Shown here in pieces: positions 15,378-20,355 of a DNA stretch of 23,042 bases; position 1 is the stretch's first letter; every line of letters starts with the position of its first letter. This stretch comes from a virus. The DNA is taken from positions 1 through 23,042 of the IMG/VR virus record IMGVR_UViG_3300028025_001779. One strand, given 5' to 3'. A model generated the notes under the pieces. It did not search any database, had not been told where the DNA came from, and saw only the letters and a list, made by a program, of their open reading frames with translations. A program made the position numbers and the translations under genes.

Positions 15378-15564
15378 GTCTTATTCCATCCGCTATCATT
15401 GAGAACTGTAACTGTTCTGCTACCCACTCTAGTGCACCGCACGCTTCATGTAAGTCCTGCTCGCAGAAGTCATCAGCAATATCACGGATAGCCTTGATAA
15501 TTTCATAGAAGGATACGTACTGTTCCCCGTCATAGAACACACGGGATATATGTCTGCCTTCCAT
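15364..15564 (-). CDS. Small protein of unknown function (66 aa)
   Basis: ATG 15564 follows directly after the stop of the 25-codon membrane gene. The product starts with two strands ('EGRHISRVFYDGEQYVSFYE') and continues as helices ('EIIKAIRDIADDFCEQDLHE', 'ALEWVAEQLQFSMIAD'). No metal motif or membrane segment is visible. Its 3' end overlaps the resolvase-like gene by 14 nt, so translation is probably coupled. Not recognised. Confidence 0.72.
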   Translation of the reverse strand: MEGRHISRVFYDGEQYVSFYEIIKAIRDIADDFCEQDLHEACGALEWVAEQLQFSMIADGIRHEQK

Positions 15565-15642
15565 TTAATAATCATCTCTATCCATGTACATAAGTAGTGC
15601 GAGGATACCAACTAGCCCCAGTATGATTAACCATTCCACCAT
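15565..15642 (-). CDS. Tiny single-pass membrane protein (25 aa)
   Basis: ATG at 15640-15642 lies inside the end of the nuclease gene, with GGAGGACG upstream as ribosome site, and the stop TAA abuts the next ATG. The product is 'MVEWLIILGLVGILALLMYM' followed by an acidic tail 'DRDDY': one membrane helix with charged end. The tight fit between neighbours and the clear hydrophobic design make it a likely real gene despite its length. A similar 24-codon gene lies at 19538-19612. Confidence 0.62.
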   Translation of the reverse strand: MVEWLIILGLVGILALLMYMDRDDY

Positions 15643-16130
15643 TGTTCGTCCTCCAAGTTCTTTATGAATACTACAAGTTCTTCCCATGGTATGCAATGTT
15701 CTATATCAACAACATAGAAGTTATCGTTATGTCCACGGTATTTGTCGTGCAGTTGCTTGCTTACCCACTTGTCTTTAGTAGATGTCAGCAATCCAAACAT
15801 ACCCTTAGTGTGGGTAGATACCATGACATAGGCATACGGCTTCTGTAACTTAGCCTCATACCCTGACACAGTATCAACTATGATGTTGCCCCAAGGGAAA
15901 TCCTTTAGTTCAGTGAACTCTATGTTGCGTGACTTAACCTCAAGGCACTCACCTGAATCATCAAGGATGATGTCCTTCTCGGTGGCTGTCATCTCTGGTA
16001 TCTCTTCATGTGACTGCACTATGTACAGGTCAGGCACAGTACAGCGCACACCATTGGAACGCAAGCGGTCTGCAACTATGTCACCATACTTGTGACCCTC
16101 AGTCATGGATGCCACGTAATCAAAGGGCAT
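15627..16130 (-). CDS. Predicted PD-(D/E)XK nuclease-like protein (167 aa)
   Basis: Starts at ATG 16130, overlapping the previous gene by 11 nt. The core restriction-endonuclease signature is at residues 52-68: D53 in 'EKDIILDDSGE' and E64-V-K66 in 'CLEVKSRN', with a helix before it ('GDIVADRLRSNG'). The rest is alternating strands and helices ('YAYVMVSTHTKGMFGLLT'). I infer a metal-dependent nuclease or an inactive relative; the substrate is unknown. It sits in the replication block between the helicase-like ATPase and the resolvase-like nuclease, which fits DNA repair or host DNA degradation. Confidence 0.62.
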   Translation of the reverse strand: MPFDYVASMTEGHKYGDIVADRLRSNGVRCTVPDLYIVQSHEEIPEMTATEKDIILDDSGECLEVKSRNIEFTELKDFPWGNIIVDTVSGYEAKLQKPYAYVMVSTHTKGMFGLLTSTKDKWVSKQLHDKYRGHNDNFYVVDIEHCIPWEELVVFIKNLEDEQWWNG

Positions 16131-16392
16131 ATTGATTTCTTAACTCTTTGTTTACGTTAGCCATGTATTCAGGCTTCTTGCGACCAGTTGTGCCATATAG
16201 GTATGGTTCTCCTGCTTCGGCAGCCCGTACAATTCCCCAGTCGTTGATGATTTGTATGGTCATCATTGAGATAAGTGTTTGTATGTGTTCCTTATCGGCA
16301 GGATTGTTTGAGTCTTCTGGAATCCAGTTGGTACGCTTTTGTATCCACTGATAAACGTAATCAACTTTGCCTTCGTCTGTTGCCTTTTCCAT
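16120..16392 (-). CDS. Protein of unknown function (90 aa)
   Basis: ATG 16392 overlaps the preceding stop (TAATG). The product is soluble and mostly helical: 'KVDYVYQWIQKRTNWIPED', 'KEHIQTLISMMTIQIINDWG', and 'NKELRNQYAL' at the end. No motif is recognised. The gene is translationally coupled on both sides within the replication block. Confidence 0.72.
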   Translation of the reverse strand: MEKATDEGKVDYVYQWIQKRTNWIPEDSNNPADKEHIQTLISMMTIQIINDWGIVRAAEAGEPYLYGTTGRKKPEYMANVNKELRNQYAL

Positions 16393-16586
16393 TACTGCTC
16401 ACTACCTAAACTAATCCCAGCAAAGTTATTAGCATACAGATTGTTGTATGCCCCACTGATATCACGCATACACCACAGACAGAAACTCTTAGGTGCAACT
16501 GTTCCCATTATTCCATGGTCATTCTTTTCGCCTAAGACCAAGGTTACCTTCGCATCGTAGCCACAGGCAATACACGTTTCTTTCAT
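16392..16586 (-). CDS. Small zinc-ribbon-like protein (64 aa)
   Basis: I start at ATG 16586, which overlaps the previous stop (ATGA). Two CxxC knuckles, C5-x2-C8 ('ETCIACGYDAKVTLVLGEKN') and C36-x2-C39 ('SFCLWCMRD'), 28 residues apart with beta-type spacing, predict a zinc ribbon. The C-terminal 25 residues are uncharged and Asn/Ala-rich. Probably a nucleic-acid- or protein-binding accessory; no specific role can be assigned. Confidence 0.7.
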   Translation of the reverse strand: MKETCIACGYDAKVTLVLGEKNDHGIMGTVAPKSFCLWCMRDISGAYNNLYANNFAGISLGSEQ

Positions 16587-16765
16587 CGTGCATTCTCCCA
16601 ATCACATTCTTGATGCACCGTATTGGTGCAAACCACTGTCCTGCCATCTGGTAGTTGCTTCGTTATAAAGTCTGGTGCAGTAATAATCATGTAAAAGATA
16701 TAGAGCACAGCCACAATAAGTGCTCCCACAATTATTGCGAATACGTAATCAATCCAATCAATCAT
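16583..16765 (-). CDS. Small membrane protein with LPDGR motif (60 aa)
   Basis: I start at ATG 16765, overlapping the ATPase stop (ATGA). Residues about 7-28 form one membrane helix ('YVFAIIVGALIVAVLYIFYM'); the outer part has 'KQLPDGRTVVCTNTVHQECD'. Similar 'LPDGR..xC...CDW' tails occur in small phage membrane proteins, as I recall, without known function. The 11-bp sequence TCATCGTGCAT (plus strand) lies at both ends of the gene, covering both coding junctions. Confidence 0.7.
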   Translation of the reverse strand: MIDWIDYVFAIIVGALIVAVLYIFYMIITAPDFITKQLPDGRTVVCTNTVHQECDWENAR

Positions 16766-16772
16766 CGTGCAT
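16583..16772. repeat. Direct repeat TCATCGTGCAT bracketing the 60-aa membrane gene
   Basis: TCATCGTGCAT is at 16583-16593 and again at 16762-16772; with one mismatch the match extends to 15 bases (TCATCGTGCATyCTC). Each copy spans a gene junction (Ala-Arg-stop of one gene and ATG of the next), so the gene behaves like a cassette between identical ends. The same 10-mer occurs inverted at about 17579, in the helicase leader. Confidence 0.6.
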
Positions 16773-17544
16773 CCTCTAGGTCTGCAATGAACATATATTC
16801 TGGCAAGAACTGCAACCACACTGGGCTATTACCCGAAGGGTCAGCCTTACCATAACGGTTCTTGACACTGGCAACACCAAGCATTCCGTCTTGTTGTCCC
16901 ACCGTAAGAATGAGGGCTGGTAATTGGTTAACCATTCCTTGGACTGCTGACCTAGGCTGACATGGCGTACCAGAATATCCTTCTTTAGTGTGATGCAGTA
17001 CCACAACAGCGGCGTTCGTATCACGTGCCAGATACTTAAGTTCCTTGAGCGCACTACGCATAGCACCGAACTCTTCACCACCATCCATGTTAATGTCCAT
17101 CAAGTTGTCAACAACTATCAGTGCTGGGCTATCGCCCAACGTTTCTTCAAGTGCAGTTACCTCATCATCTAAGTCGTTTAAACTAGGTGATGAATCAAAT
17201 GACCAGTAGATGTGTCGTGCCTGTGCCAACTTTTCCTTGGCTAACTCAGGTTGCTCGGAGATAATCTTCTCTGCATCTGTCTGTGATACACCCTCAATCA
17301 TGGAATACAAACGCATTGCCATAGTGTGAGCATTGGTATCTGCTGATACGTATAGTGTTGGTGCTTGCATACGCAAGGCTAGTGCTAGGGCAAGTGTTGA
17401 CTTACCTGCACCAGGTGTGCCAGCAATTAACGATACCTCTGAACGTCTAAAGATAATCTTATTCTGTTCAAACGTACGAAAGACTGACGGCATTGGTTCG
17501 CCACCAATGTCTGAACGTCCTACCGAACGGCTTAATGTTTTCAT
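16762..17544 (-). CDS. DnaB/RecA-like replicative helicase ATPase
   Basis: A 260-residue RecA-fold ATPase starting at ATG 17544 with AAGGAGG upstream. Walker A is residues 42-50 (GTPGAGKST), the Walker B Asp is D146 ('PALIVVDNLMD'), and the H-motif is 'AVVVLHHTKEG' near residue 185. The pattern fits the C-terminal motor domain of DnaB helicases without the N-terminal primase-binding domain, as in many actinophage DnaB-like proteins. It probably unwinds DNA at the fork with the split primase encoded about 2 kb downstream. A RadA/KaiC-like recombination ATPase is the alternative. GTTTAAAC at 17176 is internal. A structured 140-nt leader precedes it. Confidence 0.8.
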   Translation of the reverse strand: MKTLSRSVGRSDIGGEPMPSVFRTFEQNKIIFRRSEVSLIAGTPGAGKSTLALALALRMQAPTLYVSADTNAHTMAMRLYSMIEGVSQTDAEKIISEQPELAKEKLAQARHIYWSFDSSPSLNDLDDEVTALEETLGDSPALIVVDNLMDINMDGGEEFGAMRSALKELKYLARDTNAAVVVLHHTKEGYSGTPCQPRSAVQGMVNQLPALILTVGQQDGMLGVASVKNRYGKADPSGNSPVWLQFLPEYMFIADLEDAR

Positions 17545-17684
17545 TTATCCTCCTTGTTAAGCGTGGGATGCACCGACTTGCACGATGAGTAGGCTTTCGG
17601 ACCTACACCCCTATCTGTACTGACTGGCTTCCCCTCCAGCAGGACAGACCTATATTCAGTTATGTTTTTCTAGTACCCGAAGTC
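17545..17684 (-). ncRNA. Structured 5' leader of the helicase-like gene (candidate regulatory RNA)
   Basis: No gene fits these 140 bases. On the minus strand they can form several helices in order: TTTCTAG with CTAGAAA, starting in the upstream stop codon; TCTGT-C-CTG-CTGG with CCAG-T-CAG-T-ACAGA (12 pairs, loop AGGGGAAG); GTAGG with CCTAC; and GGGGTG with CATCCC closing over the last. The ribosome site AAGGAGG follows. This could be a translational control element or a processed small RNA. I tested it as a tRNA and found no matching acceptor stem. Confidence 0.4.
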
Positions 17685-18131
17685 CTAGAAACTGTTCCAC
17701 TCTGGTGTGTTGCGGTTAGCAAACGTTGGTGAGCACTGGTCTGCAGTACCCTTTGGTGTTGGGCAGAAGAATGCACGCCATTCTCCCTTAGCACCGTTGC
17801 CTGTTCGCTTAACCATTGCACCGTGAATGCACATCTTATCGCTACCGCTAGGTGCTGATGCTTGTACTGGCGGTGCCTTAGGTGCGAATGCTGGTACTTC
17901 TGCAACAACTTCTCCACCTAGGGATGCCTGAACAATAGCCACTGGGTCAGTTGCTAGTACACGTGGTGTTGATACACCAGTGAATGCTTCCTCCAGTGTG
18001 CTGATTGCATCAGGTCCACCCTGTGCTACCAAGTCATTGACGTTAGCGATTAGTTCCTCGGCACTGTCACCACGTGCTGTGATGATTGTGCCCTTGCTTG
18101 TCTTTACGTTTACAACGTAGTTCTTTTCCAT
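17685..18131 (-). CDS. Zinc-ribbon protein downstream of the RecB/Cas4-like nuclease (148 aa)
   Basis: ATG 18131 overlaps the nuclease stop (TAATG). Residues 1-40 have strands and a helix ('NYVVNVKTSKGTIITARGDS'); residues about 60-98 are an Ala/Pro-rich linker; the C-terminus is a metal-binding motif C101-x-H103 ... C123 ... C133 ('CIHGAMVKRTGNGAKGEWRA', 'FFCPTPKGTADQC'). This pairing with a Cas4-like nuclease occurs in actinophages, as I recall, and suggests a single-strand-DNA or recombination accessory role. The biochemical function is not known to me. Confidence 0.72.
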   Translation of the reverse strand: MEKNYVVNVKTSKGTIITARGDSAEELIANVNDLVAQGGPDAISTLEEAFTGVSTPRVLATDPVAIVQASLGGEVVAEVPAFAPKAPPVQASAPSGSDKMCIHGAMVKRTGNGAKGEWRAFFCPTPKGTADQCSPTFANRNTPEWNSF

Positions 18132-18790
18132 TACTTATCTCCATTCTGATACTTACAATCGTTACTAAAATTACACATCTTACAGTGGTCAAAGTTAGGT
18201 ATAAAGATACCAGCCCTCCGAGCCTTGTCAAACATTCCCACGATTTCTGACACGGCTTCACGTGTCCACTTATCTAGGCTGATTAACTCTGATACTGCAC
18301 CCTTACGTGCATCCCAGTATACGCCATACTTAGGGCGGATACCAAAGACTTCCTCCATTGCTACGGCATAGATGCCTAACTGAAAGTCTGATGATGGCAT
18401 ACGTGCACCAGACTTAATGTCTAGTACCACAAGGCTACCGTCAGGTAACTCCATCATGCGGTCAAGTGCACCCTTAACCATGACACCATCAAGGTTAATG
18501 TTGAACACCAATTCAATGGCAGGTACACCTTGAGGTGTAACCCATAGTGACATCAACTCTTGGGTGCTACGAAAGTTCACCCAGTTGTTCACCATGTTCA
18601 AGCCATTGGCTTGCCACCATGTGCCATCTTCCTTGTTGGGATTTGCTATGGTTGCACGACCACCAGCACGCCACGTGGAGGTGTCTTCCTGCCCCTGTAC
18701 GGCACGCTGACGGTCTAAGTTCTCTTGCCAGTACCGTAACCACAACTCTTCAGGTGTAGCACCTGTGAGGGTTAGTTCTTGTTGTTCCAT
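18131..18790 (-). CDS. RecB/Cas4-family nuclease, catalytic C-terminal part (split gene)
   Basis: A 219-residue protein starting at ATG 18790 in a TAATG overlap with the gene carrying the N-terminal part. It contains the PD-(D/E)XK core: D110 in 'VKGALDRMMEL', D124-I-K126 in 'LVVLDIKSGA', the Q137-x3-Y141 motif ('FQLGIYA'), and a C-terminal C203-x2-C206-x5-C212 cluster ('HCKMCNFSNDC') as in the iron-sulfur site of Cas4/AddB-type nucleases. The first Cys of that cluster and motif I (H-x3-E) are missing and are found in the upstream 67-residue protein. It should act on DNA ends in replication or recombination, probably only together with its partner. Confidence 0.82.
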   Translation of the reverse strand: MEQQELTLTGATPEELWLRYWQENLDRQRAVQGQEDTSTWRAGGRATIANPNKEDGTWWQANGLNMVNNWVNFRSTQELMSLWVTPQGVPAIELVFNINLDGVMVKGALDRMMELPDGSLVVLDIKSGARMPSSDFQLGIYAVAMEEVFGIRPKYGVYWDARKGAVSELISLDKWTREAVSEIVGMFDKARRAGIFIPNFDHCKMCNFSNDCKYQNGDK

Positions 18791-18993
18791 TATCGTCCCT
18801 CAAGTTCCCATAGTTGACGGTCATAGGCTTCGGTTGCTTCGTGAACAGCAACACCACCAGCCAACCACCATGTCTGACCTTCAGGTACAGCCAATGCTTT
18901 CTGTAACCAGTACTTGTACCCACAAGAATTGTAAGTACCTATCTGGCTATGGCTTACGTGCACGGGTAACTCATACCCATTCACCTTAATCAT
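18790..18993 (-). CDS. RecB/Cas4-family nuclease, N-terminal part (split gene)
   Basis: A 67-residue protein, start ATG 18993 with GAGGAC upstream, first gene behind the promoter at 19083-19111. It matches the N-terminus of Cas4-like exonucleases: 'SHSQIGTYNSCGYKYWL' with C24 as the likely first iron-sulfur ligand, and motif I 'GGVAVHEATEAYD' with H51 and E55. It stops at TAA 18790-18792, and the next gene starts on the last base of that stop. Related proteins are normally one chain of about 250-320 residues, and 67 + 219 equals one normal length. Either two subunits assemble or ribosomes continue by reinitiation or a -1 shift. Confidence 0.8.
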   Translation of the reverse strand: MIKVNGYELPVHVSHSQIGTYNSCGYKYWLQKALAVPEGQTWWLAGGVAVHEATEAYDRQLWELEGR

Positions 18994-19011
18994 TTGTCCT
19001 CTGTTTCTTAT

Positions 19012-19058
19012 GTTCGCCCTTAAAGGCGAACCTATTATTGGTTCTGCCTTAGCAGAAC
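19012..19058 (-). promoter_or_regulatory. Two tandem hairpins in the leader of the split nuclease gene
   Basis: Within the ~80-nt untranslated leader. On the minus strand, first GTTCTGC-TAAG-GCAGAAC (19058-19041), then GTTCGCC-TTTAAG-GGCGAAC (19031-19012). Both are perfect 7-bp stems starting with GTTC, both loops contain TAAG, and nine bases separate them. No T-tract follows, so they are not simple terminators. They could be paired protein-binding sites on RNA or DNA, or attenuation or stability elements. The copies are not identical in stem sequence but keep structure and loop. Confidence 0.65.
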
Positions 19059-19082
19059 TTATGTTGTTGTTGTCGTTGTTAA

Positions 19083-19111
19083 GTTATAGTCCATGTTGTG
19101 GTGTCTGTCAA
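19083..19111 (-). promoter_or_regulatory. Sigma70-type promoter for the leftward replication operon
   Basis: On the minus strand a perfect -35 hexamer TTGACA (plus 19106-19111) and a -10 hexamer TATAAC (plus 19083-19088) are separated by exactly 17 bases. Transcription would start near 19076 and run leftward into the split nuclease, zinc-ribbon and helicase genes. It is the best match to a primary-sigma promoter that I found in the window. Confidence 0.75.
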
Positions 19112-19124
19112 ATCGTACACGGCG

Positions 19125-19181
19125 TGTCGTGGGAGCAGTGATGAAACATGGAGGTGAAAAAATCACCGCTCAACCACGACA
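19125..19181 (-). promoter_or_regulatory. Long imperfect hairpin upstream of the promoter
   Basis: On the minus strand TGTCGTGG (19181-19174) pairs with CCACGACA (19132-19125), and inside it AGCGGTGAT pairs with ATCACTGCT (nine pairs, one G-T) across a small internal loop. The 19-nt apical loop contains TTTTT and a TCACCTCC stretch. It lies between the stop of the gene at 19206 and the promoter, so it may end the upstream transcription unit, act as an operator, or be part of a small RNA. Confidence 0.5.
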
Positions 19182-19186
19182 GCCAT

Positions 19187-19215
19187 ACTTATTTTCCCAT
19201 AAGTTTTACCTTATG
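19187..19215 (-). promoter_or_regulatory. Three regularly spaced inverted half-sites
   Basis: On the plus strand ACTTAT (19187), ATAAGT (19199) and CTTATG (19210) are spaced by about 12 bases, so the central arm can pair with either side (ACTTAT/ATAAGT or CATAAG/CTTATG). The array overlaps the last codons and stop of the gene at 19206-19541. The word CTTATGT recurs at 19007 and 19058 beside each tandem hairpin. This looks like an operator array or mutually exclusive hairpins. Confidence 0.35.
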
Positions 19216-19541
19216 TCAAATAAATCCCCTTGTACTTCATCACTATCTGCAAAGACTTTGGTAGGTGCAAGTAGTTTAAACACCTTGGCTACATCACCTT
19301 GCTTGAGTGCACGGATGTTACCTCGTCCCTCGTAATCCTTGGTAGCCATAGTGTCTGACTCATAAGGTCCGAACAGGAACTGTCCAACGCCTTGATAGTT
19401 CACACCTACCACGTACATCTCACGCTCACGGCGCATCTCATCTATCATCTTCCATACAATTTCTGCTAGGTACACGACATCATGGTGCTCTTGCTCAAGA
19501 ACATCAGCGATAGCCTCAAGTTCTTTCTTACGTGTCCTCAT
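19206..19541 (-). CDS. Protein of unknown function (111 aa)
   Basis: ATG 19541 overlaps the stop of the tiny membrane gene (ATGA). The N-terminal half is helical and charged ('TRKKELEAIADVLEQEHHDV', 'KMIDEMRREREMY'); the C-terminal half is beta-rich ('YVVGVNYQGVGQFLFGPYES') and ends with acidic residues ('SDEVQGDLFDIR'). It is the last gene before the control region. GTTTAAAC lies inside it at 19274. Not recognised as a family. Confidence 0.75.
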   Translation of the reverse strand: MRTRKKELEAIADVLEQEHHDVVYLAEIVWKMIDEMRREREMYVVGVNYQGVGQFLFGPYESDTMATKDYEGRGNIRALKQGDVAKVFKLLAPTKVFADSDEVQGDLFDIR

Positions 19542-19612
19542 TGCTTCTCTGCTAGGTACACAAGCAAAAGAATGAATGCGAACATCAACCAGTCAAGCAC
19601 TTCACTAATCAT
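19538..19612 (-). CDS. Tiny single-pass membrane protein (24 aa)
   Basis: ATG at 19610-19612 overlaps the end of the previous gene and the stop TGA overlaps the next start (ATGA), so the 25-codon frame fits exactly between two genes. The product 'MISEVLDWLMFAFILLLVYL' plus 'AEKQ' is one membrane helix with a charged tail, like the protein at 15565-15642. Small phage membrane peptides can act in superinfection exclusion or host inhibition, but no function is assigned. Confidence 0.6.
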   Translation of the reverse strand: MISEVLDWLMFAFILLLVYLAEKQ

Positions 19613-19799
19613 TAGGTTGCCTTGACAGTAGTTCTTCCTCTAACAAGGCGGCTTGCATCGTGAATAGCAAGCGTTCAAATGTCTTGCGTTGCATAAAGAA
19701 GTGCGTGTTACCTAGGAATACTGATGCATCCTCGGCGCTCACCTCTGCGTGTATCTCTTCATATACGTCTGTCTCTTTTTCAACTGTACTAATTACCAT
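19605..19799 (-). CDS. Small acidic protein of unknown function (64 aa)
   Basis: ATG 19799 shares its A with the WhiB stop (TAATG). The product has strands ('MVISTVEKETDVYEEIHAEV') followed by a helix ('KTFERLLFTMQAALLEEELL'). It is probably co-translated with the WhiB-like regulator. No motif is recognised. Confidence 0.72.
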   Translation of the reverse strand: MVISTVEKETDVYEEIHAEVSAEDASVFLGNTHFFMQRKTFERLLFTMQAALLEEELLSRQPND

Positions 19800-20122
19800 T
19801 AGCGGTTACTCCAATACTCTGTGTCTTTTTTACGGTACTCTGCGTTGCTATTTGAATACTGTTCGGGTGGTTGTAGCCTGATGTTACGTCTGCTACGTAT
19901 CATTCGTCTTTCGTATGGTGTAGTACCACCCCAGAATCCATAGCGTTCGTGCTTGATTGCGTACTCCATGCACTCATTAAGGATGTTACAGGTGGAACAA
20001 AACTCTTTTAAGTCTCGCACCTCCTGTGCTGTGGTCTTGTTGTCGTAGTCCTGATAGAACACATCAACACCCATACGTGCACAGTTCTGTGTGCCGTCAT
20101 AGTTCGGATAGTTAATCTCCAT
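19799..20122 (-). CDS. whiB-like: WhiB-family iron-sulfur transcriptional regulator
   Basis: A 107-residue protein, ATG 20122. It has the four cluster ligands C14, C42, C45 and C51 (C-x27-C-x2-C-x5-C; 'NCARMG', 'EFCSTCNILNEC') and the turn 'GFWGGTTPYERR' at 62-73, followed by a basic tail ('MIRSRRNIRL') that would bind DNA. WhiB proteins carry a 4Fe-4S cluster and usually work by contacting the host principal sigma factor. Phage copies are known to alter host regulation and superinfection (for example WhiBTM4). The gene indicates an actinobacterial host. It overlaps the gene before it by 11 nt and the next by TAATG. Confidence 0.92.
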   Translation of the reverse strand: MEINYPNYDGTQNCARMGVDVFYQDYDNKTTAQEVRDLKEFCSTCNILNECMEYAIKHERYGFWGGTTPYERRMIRSRRNIRLQPPEQYSNSNAEYRKKDTEYWSNR

Positions 20123-20237
20123 AAGTCTTTTCCTCCAGTTCCTCTGACTCTATCTCTCCGTGTTCGGTGCATTGCCAGATGCGGTAGCCGTCTCTATCGT
20201 CCTGCCACACCCAGTCACAGTGCATTGTGTCACTCAT
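20112..20237 (-). CDS. Small Trp/Cys-containing protein (41 aa)
   Basis: ATG at 20237, overlapping the previous stop by 8 nt; stop TAA 20112-20114 lies inside the WhiB start region. The 41-residue product has two Cys and several Trp ('MHCDWVWQDDRDGYRIWQCT') and an acidic tail ('EIESEELEEKTYGD'). The sequence C-x-W...W-x-C-T-x-H reads like half of a small zinc-binding turn. GGGAG upstream is a usable ribosome site. Function unknown. Confidence 0.65.
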   Translation of the reverse strand: MSDTMHCDWVWQDDRDGYRIWQCTEHGEIESEELEEKTYGD

Positions 20238-20355
20238 TGTCTGGTCTCCCTTCGCAAGCGTGCCAAGGGTCGTTTAAACTGCATCGCTTACATACATACA
20301 CATCCTGTGTGTATACAGTGTGTATCTCATCATCGTCTAGTTCATACGGTGACAT
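20230..20355 (-). CDS. Small CxxC protein (41 aa)
   Basis: ATG at 20355 with GAGGAGG upstream, overlapping the end of the preceding gene by 14 nt; stop TGA 20230-20232. The product is acidic with a knuckle 'VCKRCSLNDPWHACEGRP' (C22, C25, H32, C34), a candidate zinc site. GTTTAAAC (20272-20279) is in the codons for Ser-Leu-Asn. The same codon context, AGTTTAAACGAC, encodes Ser-Leu-Asn-Asp in the helicase-like gene. Function unknown. Confidence 0.66.
   Translation of the reverse strand: MSPYELDDDEIHTVYTQDVYVCKRCSLNDPWHACEGRPDNE

Noticed and set aside
17560-17660. Possible tRNA or self-cleaving ribozyme in the helicase leader
   Set aside because: A GTAGG/CCTAC stem with a TCCGAAAG loop recalls a T-arm, and GATGAG recalls a hammerhead core, but no 7-bp acceptor stem, anticodon arm or complete CUGANGA...GAAA core can be placed.
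20230-20280. 16-codon frame starting at an ATG just before GTTTAAAC (minus strand)
   Set aside because: It lies within the 41-aa CxxC gene, has no ribosome site, and its basic product has no recognisable feature.
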